Below are positions 20,381 to 29,566 of a stretch of 64,000 nt of DNA, piece after piece (positions within the stretch are counted from its first letter, which is position 1; every line of letters starts with the position of its first letter). The notes under the pieces were generated by a model. That model was not told the DNA's origin, ran no database searches, and saw only the letters and a program-made list of their open reading frames with translations. The stretch lies in contig NZ_AP023179.1 in NCBI RefSeq assembly GCF_013426915.1, forward strand, positions 2,170,001 to 2,234,000. The letters are read 5' to 3'. Source of the stretch: Paraburkholderia sp. PGU19. Lineage in GTDB: Bacteria > Pseudomonadota > Gammaproteobacteria > Burkholderiales > Burkholderiaceae. The position numbers were made by a program, and so were the translations under genes.

Positions 20381-21316
20381 ATGACAACACGGACGACGAG
20401 CCGCCACGCCGGCGACACGAAATCGCGCATCCTCGATGCCGCCGAGACGCTCTTCATCGAATGCGGTTATGAAGCGATGTCGCTGCGGCAGATCACGTCG
20501 AAGGCGGAGGTCAATCTGGCCGCCGTCAACTACCACTTCGGCAGCAAGGAAGCGCTGATGCACGCGATGCTGTCGCGCCGCCTCGATCTGCTGAACCAGG
20601 AGCGCGTCAAGCTGCTCGACCGCTTCGACGCGATGCTCGGCACGCGCCTGACCTGCGAGCACGTGCTGGGCGCAATGTTCATTCCGGCGCTGCGCGTCTC
20701 GCGCGACACGCGGATCGGCGGCAAGGCGTTCCTGCGGCTGCTGGGCCGCGCGTACACCGATCCGTCGCCGTTCATCCGCGATTTCCTGAATGCGCACTAC
20801 GCGTCCGTGGCCGTGCGCTTTTTCGATGCGTTCCAGCGCGCGCTGCCGCATCTGCCGCGCGAGGAACTCGGCTGGCGGCTGCACTTCGCGATCGGCGCGC
20901 TCTCCGGCGTGCTGGCGGGCGCCGACACCGACAGCCTGATCAACGAGTTCTCGCAAGGGAAATCGATGAACGATCTGCAGCTGATTGCGCGGCTCGCGTC
21001 GCTGATCGTGTCCGCGCTGAAAGCGCCGCTGCCTGATGCGAGCCAGCTAGCCGTGTTCGCCTCCGTGCTCGGCGATGCAGGCAGCGCCGACATCGCGTGC
21101 GATGCGGTTCGGCAGGCGGCGGAGGCAGGATCACAGCCGGCATCGGCATCGGAACAGCAGACACAATCGACGCCGCAAGCACTGCAACAGCACCCATCGA
21201 CGGACGCAGTGCACCGCCCCGCCCCGGGATCGTTCGCGCAATCGGCGCAAGCAGCGCAAGCGGACCGCCAGGCCGACACGCGGGATTACGGCACGCACTA
21301 CGCGACGCACGGCTGA
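20381..21316 (+). CDS. TetR-family regulator, PsrA-like
   Basis: Likely repressor of fatty-acid oxidation that responds to acyl-CoA or fatty acids. The N-terminal HTH reads MSLRQITSKAEVNLAAVNYHFGS, which closely follows the PsrA-type sequence. The ligand domain covers about residues 60-215. The C-terminus has an unusual ~70-residue extension rich in Ala, Gln and Ser that may be disordered. The ATG at 20381 follows TAGGGAGA; an in-frame ATG at 20333 lies across the palindrome and is less likely. Its position directly before fadE and the beta-oxidation genes supports control of that pathway. Confidence 0.88.
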   Translation: MTTRTTSRHAGDTKSRILDAAETLFIECGYEAMSLRQITSKAEVNLAAVNYHFGSKEALMHAMLSRRLDLLNQERVKLLDRFDAMLGTRLTCEHVLGAMFIPALRVSRDTRIGGKAFLRLLGRAYTDPSPFIRDFLNAHYASVAVRFFDAFQRALPHLPREELGWRLHFAIGALSGVLAGADTDSLINEFSQGKSMNDLQLIARLASLIVSALKAPLPDASQLAVFASVLGDAGSADIACDAVRQAAEAGSQPASASEQQTQSTPQALQQHPSTDAVHRPAPGSFAQSAQAAQADRQADTRDYGTHYATHG

Positions 21317-21546
21317 CGCCCGCTGCGGCAAACGCGCAGGCATCATCACAGGTGCCTGCGCTTCAAATCAAACGACACCACGCCTGTGCTGAACCGCATT
21401 AGACGCGCCGCTCGGTGCGGCGGGCACACTGGCTGCGACGGATAAGAGCGGGCGCTCGCCCCGCACCAGACAACTCGAATACATCGCGAGCCGGCCGTGC
21501 ATCGCAAGCCGCGCTCGCCCTGAAAAATCGAAATGGAGGGATCGCC

Positions 21547-24045
21547 ATGACGTGGTTCATCGTTGCGCTGATCGTCGCTGCTGCGGCGCTCGTCTATGTG
21601 CAGGCGCGGGCCTCGCGGTGGCTCGCATTCCTCGTCCTGTGGGTCGCCGCTGCCTTCCTGACGCGCGCAGCCGGTGCGACGGCGGCGATCCTGCTCTCAA
21701 TCGTGTTCGTCCTTCCCGCGCTGGTGCTGACGCTCAAACCGCTGCGTCGCGCGTGGCTCAGCGCGCGGGTGCTCGACCTGTTCCGCAAGATCCTGCCCGA
21801 CATGTCGCCGACCGAGCGCGACGCGATCGAAGCGGGCACCGTCTGGTGGGACGCCTCGCTCTTCTCCGGACGCCCGCATTGGGACACGCTGCTCGGCTAT
21901 GGCCCGGTCAAGCTGTCGGTCGAGGAACAGGCGTTTCTGGACAACGAGTGCGAGCAACTCTGCGACCTCGCGAACGACTGGGAAACCACGGCCATCTGGC
22001 AGGACCTGTCGCCGCAAGCGTGGCAGTTCGTCAAGGACAAAGGCTTTCTCGGGATGATCATCCCGAAGCAGTACGGCGGCAAAGGCTTCGGCGCCTACGC
22101 GCATTCGCAGGTCATCATGAAGCTCGCGACGCGCTGCTCGGCGGCCGCCGTCTCCGTGATGGTGCCTAACTCGCTCGGCCCCGCCGAACTGCTGCTGCAC
22201 TACGGCACCGACGCGCAGAAGAATCACTATCTGCCGCGTCTCGCGCGCGGCGACGAGATCCCCTGCTTCGCGCTGACGAGCCCGTACGCAGGCTCCGACG
22301 CGGCGGCGATTCCCGATATCGGCATTGTCTGCAAAGGGTCGTTCGAAGGGCGCGAGACGCTCGGCTTTCGCGTCACGTGGAACAAGCGCTACATCACGCT
22401 CGGGCCCATTGCGACGGTGCTCGGCCTCGCGTTCCGCGCGCTCGATCCCGACCATCTGCTCGGCAGCGATGACGAACCGGGCATCACCTGCGCGCTGATT
22501 CCGACCCGCCACCCGGGCGTGAACATCGGCCGCCGTCACTGGCCGCTCAATGCCGTGTTCCAGAACGGCCCGAACTGGGGCAACGACGTGTTCATTCCGC
22601 TCGACTGGGTGATCGGCGGACGCGCGCAGGTCGGCAACGGCTGGCGCATGCTGATGGAATGTCTCGCGGCGGGCCGCGCGATTTCGCTGCCGTCGTCGAA
22701 CGTGGGCATGTCGAAGCTCGCGGTGCGCGGGGTCGGCGCGTATGCGGCCGTGCGGCGCCAGTTCCGCACGGCGATCGGCAAGTTCGAGGGCGTGCAGGAA
22801 GCGCTCGGGCGGATGGGCGGCAACCTCTACGTGATGGATGCCGCGCGCCGCCTGTCCGCGCAGGCCGTCGATCTCGGCGAAAAGCCGTCGGTGATTTCGG
22901 CGATCTCGAAGTATCACATCACCGAGCGCAACCGCGAAGTGATCGACGATGGCATGGATGTCGTCGCGGGCAAAGGCATCTGCATGGGGCCGTCGAACTT
23001 TCTCGCGCGCGCGTATCAGCAGGTGCCCATTTCGATCACCGTCGAAGGCGCGAATATCCTCACGCGCTGCCTGATCATCTTCGGCCAAGGGGCGATCCGC
23101 TGCCATCCGTACGTGCTCAAGGAAATGGCCGCGACGCGCGAACCCGACCGTGCAAAAGCGCTGCGCGATTTCGACGACGCATTCTTCGGGCATATGAGCT
23201 TCACGCTGTCGAACGCGGTGCGCAGCTTCGTGCACGGCGTGACGCGCGGCGTGCTGATCGCGAAGCCGCAGCGCGCGCACGCGCCGCTTGCGCGCTACTA
23301 CCGCGCGGCGACGCGCTTTTCGACGGTCTTCGCGCTGCTCGCCGACGTGTCGATGCTCGTGCTCGGCGGCGAGCTGAAGCGGCGCGAGCGTATCTCGGCG
23401 CGCCTGGGCGACGTGCTGTCGCAGCTCTATCTGATCTCCGCGACGCTCAAGCGCTTCGAAGACGAAGGCCGTCATGGCAGCGATCTCGCGCTCGTGCAAT
23501 GGGGTGTCGAAGATGCGCTGTATCGCGCGCAAATCGCCCTCGACGGCGTGCTGCAAAACTATCCGAACCGCTTCGCCGCGGGCCTCGTGCGGGTGCTCGC
23601 GTTTCCGTTCGGCCTGCCGCATCGCGCGCCGTCCGATGCGCTCGGCAGCGCGATCGCGGATCTGATGCAGACGCCGGGCGACACACGCGACCGGCTGCTT
23701 GCGGATTCGTACGTGCCGCACGCCGGCGTCGACGCGATCGGTTACGGCGAACTGGCATTCGCACTGACGCCGCAGGTCGCGCATCTAGAACAGCGCTTGC
23801 GCGAAGCCATCAAACGCGGCCGTATCGAACCGATTCCGCAAAGCCTCGCCGATCTCGCCGAATGGACGGAAGCGGCGCAACAGCGTGGGCTGATCGACGA
23901 AGACGAGCGCAAGGTGCTCGACGACTACGCGCGCTATGGCGCAGAAGTCGTGAAGGTCGACGATTTTCCCGCCGACTTCGGCCTGCTCGCCGATCTGCAA
24001 CGTCGCAAGGAGGCGCTCGACAAGGCGATGGAACTGGCCGCATGA
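21547..24045 (+). CDS. fadE: Acyl-CoA dehydrogenase, FadE type
   Basis: First step of beta-oxidation, introducing the trans-2 double bond into acyl-CoA. At 832 aa it is of the large FadE type (~815 aa), not the ~380-aa short form. Two to three hydrophobic helices at residues 1-60 suggest inner-membrane attachment. The dehydrogenase core shows KDKGFLGMIIPKQYGGKGF, CFALTSPYAGSDAAAI, and NREVIDDGMDVVAGKGICMGPSNFLARAY with ITVEGANILTRCLIIFGQGAI. The FadE-specific C-terminal domain follows. The ATG at 21547 has GGAGGG upstream. The gene is co-directional with the PsrA-like regulator 230 bp before it. Confidence 0.96.
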   Translation: MTWFIVALIVAAAALVYVQARASRWLAFLVLWVAAAFLTRAAGATAAILLSIVFVLPALVLTLKPLRRAWLSARVLDLFRKILPDMSPTERDAIEAGTVWWDASLFSGRPHWDTLLGYGPVKLSVEEQAFLDNECEQLCDLANDWETTAIWQDLSPQAWQFVKDKGFLGMIIPKQYGGKGFGAYAHSQVIMKLATRCSAAAVSVMVPNSLGPAELLLHYGTDAQKNHYLPRLARGDEIPCFALTSPYAGSDAAAIPDIGIVCKGSFEGRETLGFRVTWNKRYITLGPIATVLGLAFRALDPDHLLGSDDEPGITCALIPTRHPGVNIGRRHWPLNAVFQNGPNWGNDVFIPLDWVIGGRAQVGNGWRMLMECLAAGRAISLPSSNVGMSKLAVRGVGAYAAVRRQFRTAIGKFEGVQEALGRMGGNLYVMDAARRLSAQAVDLGEKPSVISAISKYHITERNREVIDDGMDVVAGKGICMGPSNFLARAYQQVPISITVEGANILTRCLIIFGQGAIRCHPYVLKEMAATREPDRAKALRDFDDAFFGHMSFTLSNAVRSFVHGVTRGVLIAKPQRAHAPLARYYRAATRFSTVFALLADVSMLVLGGELKRRERISARLGDVLSQLYLISATLKRFEDEGRHGSDLALVQWGVEDALYRAQIALDGVLQNYPNRFAAGLVRVLAFPFGLPHRAPSDALGSAIADLMQTPGDTRDRLLADSYVPHAGVDAIGYGELAFALTPQVAHLEQRLREAIKRGRIEPIPQSLADLAEWTEAAQQRGLIDEDERKVLDDYARYGAEVVKVDDFPADFGLLADLQRRKEALDKAMELAA

Positions 24046-24169
24046 CGCATCGACTCGATTCGCTACGCATCGTTTGATAGCTGCTTAAGGACGGTGGCCG
24101 GCAAACGCCCTGCGTTCGTTGCGAATCCGTTAGCATTCCCTCACAACAACTCGACGAAGGGACATACAT

Positions 24170-25483
24170 ATGCTAAGGATTCCAACACTTGTCGGCCTTG
24201 CCTTTATCGCCTCTGCGGCGTCCGCTGCCAATCTCGACAACCGGTCGGGACGCTATTCATTCACGCCGCTACCTTCGGCCGAAGCCGAGATGAAACGCAT
24301 GAACACCATCATGGAGCTGTCGGATCAGCAACCCACGGGTCGCTACGTGCGCAAGGGCGAGACCGTGCGCGTGAACATCAGCGGCATGCCAAATGCGTAT
24401 CGTGCGAGCGCAATGGTCGGCTTCCGCCCTATGTACGGAAAGTCGCCGGGTCAGCAGGCGGCGCCACTGCGCAACGGTAACAACCGCTTCGTCGTCAGGC
24501 AGAACGGTCCGCTATTCATCAGGATCACCTCGCCGGGCGGCAAGCCCGCCATGTCGACTGAAGTCGATGTATCGATTGCGGATGGCAAGCCGTTGCCCCT
24601 TTTCGTGCAAGGCCACACGACCCTGGACGACTGGCGGGCGCAACTGGACAACTACGCGGACGCGCCGTTCGTTCAGCTCGTCGACCAGCACAGCATGATC
24701 ACGTTGCCACGCGGCGTGTTCCGGCGCGATCCCATCGCCGATCCATCGGCCACTCTGGCGAACATCGGGCAGGTGCTGGCGATGCAGGATGCGCTGGCAG
24801 GATTCGACGACACAAAACCGACCGACGCGCGCACGCCGCTGCGCGAGCACTTCGTGGTCGACTTCCGCACCTCGCCCAAGGAAAGGAAGGGGATCTACAT
24901 GTACGCCACCGATCAATTCATCGGCATGTTCGCGGGCAACACGACGGATCTGACCGACCCGGCGCGTCTGCGCAGTGAATGGGCTATCTGGCATGAGGTC
25001 GGACATACACACCAGCAGGACTCCTGGACATGGGAGACGCTGGCCGAAGTCTCAGTCAATCTGTTCTCGCTGTATGTGCAGGAAAAGATGGGCGAGCCCA
25101 ACCGGCTGGACGAGCCCGAATATGACGGCATCACGCCCCGCGAGCGGGCGCGCGATTATCTGGCCCGCGCGTCGCGCAACTACGTATCGGACCCGGACGG
25201 CCAATACCAGGAACTGACGTTCGCGCGGCTCGTGATGTTCGATCAGCTGAAGCGCGCCTACGGCTGGGATCTCTTCACCCGGCTGTTCAGGTATTACCGC
25301 GAACATCCTCTGCCTTACGACGTATCGGAGGCGGAAAAGGTCGACCAGTTCGTGGTGGCGATGGGCACGGTATCCGGCAACGACCTGCGTCCGTTCTTCG
25401 AAAAATGGGGCTTGCGGGCCAGCGCGGACGCCTACGGCAAGATCGCCGCGCTGCGCCTTCCCGTGCGCGCGATTGAAACCTGA
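24170..25483 (+). CDS. Secreted M60-family metallopeptidase
   Basis: Gluzincin of the M60/enhancin-like family, whose known members cut mucins and other glycoproteins. An N-terminal signal peptide (MLRIPTLVGLAFIASAASA, about 19 residues) predicts export. The zinc site is HEVGH in WAIWHEVGHTHQQ, followed after about ten residues by ETLAEVSVN with the third ligand and gluzincin Glu. The N-terminal beta-rich part (residues 20-140) has ETVRVNISGM and FVVRQNGPLFIRI, as in M60 proteins. No other carbohydrate-binding domain is seen. At 437 aa it is short for the family. It sits between fadE and the SDR gene without an obvious link to fatty acids. Confidence 0.85.
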   Translation: MLRIPTLVGLAFIASAASAANLDNRSGRYSFTPLPSAEAEMKRMNTIMELSDQQPTGRYVRKGETVRVNISGMPNAYRASAMVGFRPMYGKSPGQQAAPLRNGNNRFVVRQNGPLFIRITSPGGKPAMSTEVDVSIADGKPLPLFVQGHTTLDDWRAQLDNYADAPFVQLVDQHSMITLPRGVFRRDPIADPSATLANIGQVLAMQDALAGFDDTKPTDARTPLREHFVVDFRTSPKERKGIYMYATDQFIGMFAGNTTDLTDPARLRSEWAIWHEVGHTHQQDSWTWETLAEVSVNLFSLYVQEKMGEPNRLDEPEYDGITPRERARDYLARASRNYVSDPDGQYQELTFARLVMFDQLKRAYGWDLFTRLFRYYREHPLPYDVSEAEKVDQFVVAMGTVSGNDLRPFFEKWGLRASADAYGKIAALRLPVRAIET

Positions 25484-25670
25484 CCGGCCAGGGCTGACGC
25501 TTCCCGCTGCGGCGCGGCTGCCACATGACAGAATCGCCTCCGGGCAACGCACCGCAACAAGCCCATGCAGACACCCCGCCCTGGCAAATCCGCCCCCCAA
25601 CTTGCGGCAAGTCACGCGCTCCGTGCACACTGTCGTTCATCCGCCGGTCCGGGGGCCAGGAGCCAATAAC

Positions 25671-27098
25671 GTGAACGATTCCTACCTGAACTTCGTCAAT
25701 TCGCCGCTGGGCGCGCGGGTCGCGCGCTCGCTCGGTTTGCCGAAGCCCGAGGTACTGCGCCGCTACCGCGCCGATGCGCCGGAATTCGACGGCATCGTCG
25801 CCGTCGGCGCGGGGCCGGCGCCGCAACTGCTCGACGCGCTCGCCGATGTCGTCGCGCGTATCGGCATGACGAGCGTCGCGCATGCCAGCGCAGGCCTTTG
25901 GGTGCCGCTCGCGAACCGCCACGGGCTGATGACGGGCCGCTTCGAACCCGCCGATCCCGCGCCCGGCTCGCAGGCGCGCGTGCGGGCGCTTGTGTTCGAT
26001 GCGAGCGGCATCGAAAGCAGCGCGCAACTGGAGTCACTCTACGCGTTCTTTCACGACGCGCTGCGCTCGCTCGACAAATGCGGCCGGATCGTCGTGCTCG
26101 GCCGCCCGCCCGAAACGTGCATGAGTCCGCGCCAGTGGACGGCGCAACGCGCGCTCGAAGGCGTGACACGCTCGCTCGGCAAGGAAGCGCGGCGCGGCAT
26201 CGCGGCGAATCTGATCTATGTGTCGCAAGGCGCCGAAAACGGCATCGAATCGACCTTGCGCTTCTTTTTGTCGCCGCGTTCGGCGTACGTCTCGGCCCAG
26301 GTCGTGCGGATCGGCGCGGCGCCCGGCGGAATCGCGCAGCACTTCGGCCCCGACTTCGACTGGACCCAGCCGCTCGCCGGCCAGCGCGCCGTCGTGACGG
26401 GCGCGGCGCGCGGCATCGGCGCGGCGATCGCGAACGTGCTCGCGGCCCAGGGCGCGCACGTGATCGGCATCGACATTCCCAGCGCCACCGACGCGCTCGA
26501 CGCCACCCTGCGCCAACTCGGCGGCACGGCGCTCGCGCTCGACATCGCCGCGCCTGAGACGCCCGCGCAGATCGCCGCCGCGCTTGACGAGTTGGGCGTC
26601 GACGTGTTCGTGCACAACGCGGGCATCACGAAAGACAAAACCATCGCGAAGATGACGGAAGCGGCGTGGCGCAGCGTGATCGACATCAATCTGTCGGCGC
26701 AGGAGCGCATCGACGACGCGCTGCTCGAAGCGGGCACGCTGCGCGACGGCGGCCGCATTGTCTGTGTATCGTCGATCAGCGGCATCGCGGGAAACATGGG
26801 GCAGACCAACTACGCGGCATCGAAAGCGGGCGTGATCGGCCGCGTGCAGGGCATGGCGCCGTATCTGGCCGCGCGGCTCATCACCATCAACGCGGTCGCG
26901 CCAGGCTTCATCGAAACGCAGATGACCGCGAAGATACCGCTCGCGCTGCGCGAAGCCGGCCGGCGGATGAATTCGATGAGCCAGGGCGGCCAGCCCGCCG
27001 ACGTCGCGCAGACCATCGCATGGCTTGCGCATCCTGGCTCGGCGGGCGTGACGGGCCAGGTCGTGCGTGTGTGCGGGCAAAGCCTGATAGGAGCGTGA
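25671..27098 (+). CDS. High-molecular-weight FabG-type 3-oxoacyl reductase (SDR)
   Basis: NAD(P)H-dependent 3-oxoacyl-ACP/CoA reductase of the long FabG4 type, 475 aa. The N-terminal ~190 residues are a degenerate flavodoxin-like/Rossmann domain. The C-terminal domain is a canonical SDR with VVTGAARGIGAAIANVL, NAG in FVHNAGITKDKTIAKM, catalytic Ser in VSSISGIAGNMGQTNYAASKAG (YxxxK), and VAPGFIETQMT. The start is the GTG at 25671 with AGGAG just upstream; codons before it are Pro/Arg-rich and unlike the family. It is 5 bp from the MaoC gene, so the two are co-translated parts of one operon. Confidence 0.93.
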   Translation: MNDSYLNFVNSPLGARVARSLGLPKPEVLRRYRADAPEFDGIVAVGAGPAPQLLDALADVVARIGMTSVAHASAGLWVPLANRHGLMTGRFEPADPAPGSQARVRALVFDASGIESSAQLESLYAFFHDALRSLDKCGRIVVLGRPPETCMSPRQWTAQRALEGVTRSLGKEARRGIAANLIYVSQGAENGIESTLRFFLSPRSAYVSAQVVRIGAAPGGIAQHFGPDFDWTQPLAGQRAVVTGAARGIGAAIANVLAAQGAHVIGIDIPSATDALDATLRQLGGTALALDIAAPETPAQIAAALDELGVDVFVHNAGITKDKTIAKMTEAAWRSVIDINLSAQERIDDALLEAGTLRDGGRIVCVSSISGIAGNMGQTNYAASKAGVIGRVQGMAPYLAARLITINAVAPGFIETQMTAKIPLALREAGRRMNSMSQGGQPADVAQTIAWLAHPGSAGVTGQVVRVCGQSLIGA

Positions 27099-27103
27099 CC
27101 CTC

Positions 27104-28021
27104 ATGTCGTTCTACGACTCCAGCTCGATGTTCGGCGCGCCGCGCCTGAAAACGGTCGTGCTGCCGGAGCTGCCCAAACCCGCGAAGCTGTATGCGCGGG
27201 CGCTGACGGGCGTCGTCAAGGGCTTCCAGCGCAACCGTCCCACCGATCTGCCTCTGCTTCGGCTGGTGCGCCCCGCCGTGTCGCTCGATTCCGTCGCGAT
27301 CGAGCGCTATGCGCGCGTGTGCGGCTTTTTCCCCGAGCAGGGCATTCCGTTCACGTTTCCGCATCTGCTGGCGTTTCCGCTGCATCTGCTGTTGCTGACG
27401 GACCCGGCGTTTCCGTGGTCCGCGCTCGGCATCGTGCACCTGGCGAACAGCGTGCACATGCGCCGCCCGCTTTCGTTCGACGACACCTTGCGCGTCGAAG
27501 TCGAATTCGGCGCGCGCCTGCGCCACGACAAGGGCCAGGCGTTCGTGCTGCAGACGCGCGTCTACCGGCGCGGCGAGGCCGTCTGGGATGGCGACAGCGT
27601 GTATCTGAAGCGCGGCGTCGCGGCGAGCGGCGACCCGCTCGCGCCGCTGGAGACGGCGGGCGATGCGCTCGTACGCGCGGCGCGCTGGCAACTGCCGTCG
27701 CAACTGGGCCGCGACTACGCGAAGGCATCGGGTGACTTCAACCCCATCCATCTGTCGATGCTCTCGGCAAAAGCGTTCGGCTTTCCGCGCGCGATCGCGC
27801 ACGGCATGTGGACGCTCGCACGCACGGCGGCAGCGCTACAGCCGCCCAAGCGCCTCGCCGACGCAACACTCGCAGGCGAATTCAAGCTGCCGATGCTGCT
27901 GCCGGGCGAAGCGTCGCTGTGGACGGCATCGCCCTCGCCCACTGCGCGCGAATTCGAAGTGCGCGACCCCGAAGGCGGCAAGCCGCATCTGCGCGGCCGC
28001 TTCCAGTGGAATCTGCAATGA
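27104..28021 (+). CDS. MaoC-like (hot-dog) enoyl/3-hydroxyacyl dehydratase
   Basis: Hydratase that would interconvert enoyl- and 3-hydroxyacyl thioesters, the partner step of the preceding reductase. The C-terminal half carries the R-hydratase motif DYAKASGDFNPIHLS followed by AFGFPRAIAHGMWTLARTAA, with the catalytic Asp and His. The N-terminal half is a second, degenerate hot-dog fold, as in two-domain MaoC proteins (305 aa). The ATG at 27104 has GATAGGAG upstream. The pairing of FabG4-type reductase with MaoC dehydratase is a known arrangement in Burkholderia and Mycobacterium. Confidence 0.9.
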   Translation: MSFYDSSSMFGAPRLKTVVLPELPKPAKLYARALTGVVKGFQRNRPTDLPLLRLVRPAVSLDSVAIERYARVCGFFPEQGIPFTFPHLLAFPLHLLLLTDPAFPWSALGIVHLANSVHMRRPLSFDDTLRVEVEFGARLRHDKGQAFVLQTRVYRRGEAVWDGDSVYLKRGVAASGDPLAPLETAGDALVRAARWQLPSQLGRDYAKASGDFNPIHLSMLSAKAFGFPRAIAHGMWTLARTAAALQPPKRLADATLAGEFKLPMLLPGEASLWTASPSPTAREFEVRDPEGGKPHLRGRFQWNLQ

Positions 28022-28163
28022 CGCCGTGCCGTGCGCACCGCGCTGCACGACATACATCCGACGTTGGAATCAATACCCGGCCTGATTCGTTTCAAGCAGG
28101 TGCCGGGCGCTGCATGCACGATCCGATCCGCCCAACAGACGGGCACGACCCGGGAGCCGATTG

Positions 28164-29486
28164 ATGCCTGACTCGTCACACACGTTCTTACAAGCGCTGC
28201 CCACCGCGCGCCGCGTCGCGATACTGGGCGGCAACCGCATTCCGTTCGCGCGCTCGAACACCGCCTACGCGACGGCCTCGAACCAGGACATGCTGACTTT
28301 CACGCTGCAAGGTCTGATCGACCGCTACAACCTGCATGGCGAGCGCCTCGGCGACGTTGCGGCGGGCGCGGTCATCAAGCATTCGCGCGACTACAACCTG
28401 ACGCGCGAAGCCGTGCTGTCGACCACGCTGGCGAAGGAAACGCCCGCCTACGACGTGCAGCAGGCTTGCGGCACGGGCCTCGAAGCGGCGATTCTGGTGG
28501 CCAACAAGATCGCGCTCGGCCAGATCGACGCGGGCATTGCGGGCGGCGCCGATACGACCTCGGACGCGCCCATCGGCGTCAACGAACGGCTGCGCAAGAT
28601 CCTGCTCGAAGCGAACCGCGGCAAGTCGGCGGGACAGCGCGTCGGCGCGCTCGCGAAGCTGCGCCCCGGCATGTTCTTCAAGCCGCTTTTGCCGCGTAAC
28701 AGCGAGCCGCGCACGGGGCTGTCGATGGGCGAGCACTGCGAGCTGATGGCCAAACGCTGGGGCATTTCGCGCGAGGCACAAGATGTGCTCGCCTACGATA
28801 GCCACCGCAAGCTGACGCAAGCGTACGCGAGCGGCTTTCTGAACGACCTGATGACGCCGTTTCGCGGTCTCGCGCGCGACAACAACCTGCGCAGCGATCT
28901 GACGCTGGACAAGCTGGCCACGCTGAAACCCGTGTTCGACCGCGACGCGGGCACGATGACGGCGGGCAACTCGACGCCGCTGACGGATGGCGCATCGGCC
29001 GTGCTGCTCGCCAGCGAGGAATGGGCGGCGGCGCACGGCCTTCCCGTGCTGGCGTGGCTCACCTGGCACGAGACGGCCGCCGTCGATTTTTTCGAGAAAA
29101 GGGAGGGTTTGCTGATGGCGCCGGCGTACGCCGTGCCGCGCATGCTGAAACGCGCGGGCCTGACGTTGCAGGATTTCGACTTCTACGAAATTCACGAGGC
29201 GTTCGCGGCGCAGGTGCTCTGCACGCTCGCCGCCTGGCAGGACGATGAGTACTGCCGCACGCAACTGGGACTCGAAGGCGCGCTGGGAACGATCGATCGC
29301 GCGAAAATGAACGTGAACGGCGGATCGCTCGCGACAGGCCATCCGTTCGCTGCCACGGGCGGACGGATCGTCGCGGGACTTGCGAAGCTGCTCGCGCAGC
29401 TCGACAAGCCGGCGGGCACCGCGCGTGGGCTGATTTCGATCTGCGCGGCGGGCGGCCAGGGGGTGGTCGCGATTCTGGAACGGTAG
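28164..29486 (+). CDS. Acetyl-CoA C-acyltransferase (thiolase, FadI type)
   Basis: Degradative thiolase that cleaves 3-ketoacyl-CoA with CoA. The nucleophilic Cys is in DVQQACGTGLEAAI, the thiolase His in YEIHEAFAAQVL, the second His in NVNGGSLATGHPFAATG and the acid/base Cys in ISICAAGGQGV. At 440 aa it is longer than typical thiolases (~390) and has the loop regions of the FadI/trifunctional-beta branch. The ATG at 28164 follows GGGAGCCGATTG. It lies 142 bp after the MaoC gene and completes the beta-oxidation set here, apart from a separate FadB/FadJ-type protein that is not in the window. Confidence 0.92.
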   Translation: MPDSSHTFLQALPTARRVAILGGNRIPFARSNTAYATASNQDMLTFTLQGLIDRYNLHGERLGDVAAGAVIKHSRDYNLTREAVLSTTLAKETPAYDVQQACGTGLEAAILVANKIALGQIDAGIAGGADTTSDAPIGVNERLRKILLEANRGKSAGQRVGALAKLRPGMFFKPLLPRNSEPRTGLSMGEHCELMAKRWGISREAQDVLAYDSHRKLTQAYASGFLNDLMTPFRGLARDNNLRSDLTLDKLATLKPVFDRDAGTMTAGNSTPLTDGASAVLLASEEWAAAHGLPVLAWLTWHETAAVDFFEKREGLLMAPAYAVPRMLKRAGLTLQDFDFYEIHEAFAAQVLCTLAAWQDDEYCRTQLGLEGALGTIDRAKMNVNGGSLATGHPFAATGGRIVAGLAKLLAQLDKPAGTARGLISICAAGGQGVVAILER

Positions 29487-29566
29487 AATCGCGCGCCATC
29501 AGTACCCGTACGATTCATGCACACGACACATACAACGACAAAGCTAGTACACCGGGAGACACCGCT

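Noticed and set aside
21697..23784. 695-codon minus-strand open frame
   Set aside because: Antisense to fadE; Arg/His/Ala-rich translation typical of shadows.
24170..25483. M60-like protein as part of a toxin or phage-tail system
   Set aside because: No neighbouring secretion, immunity or phage genes; a simple signal peptide explains export.
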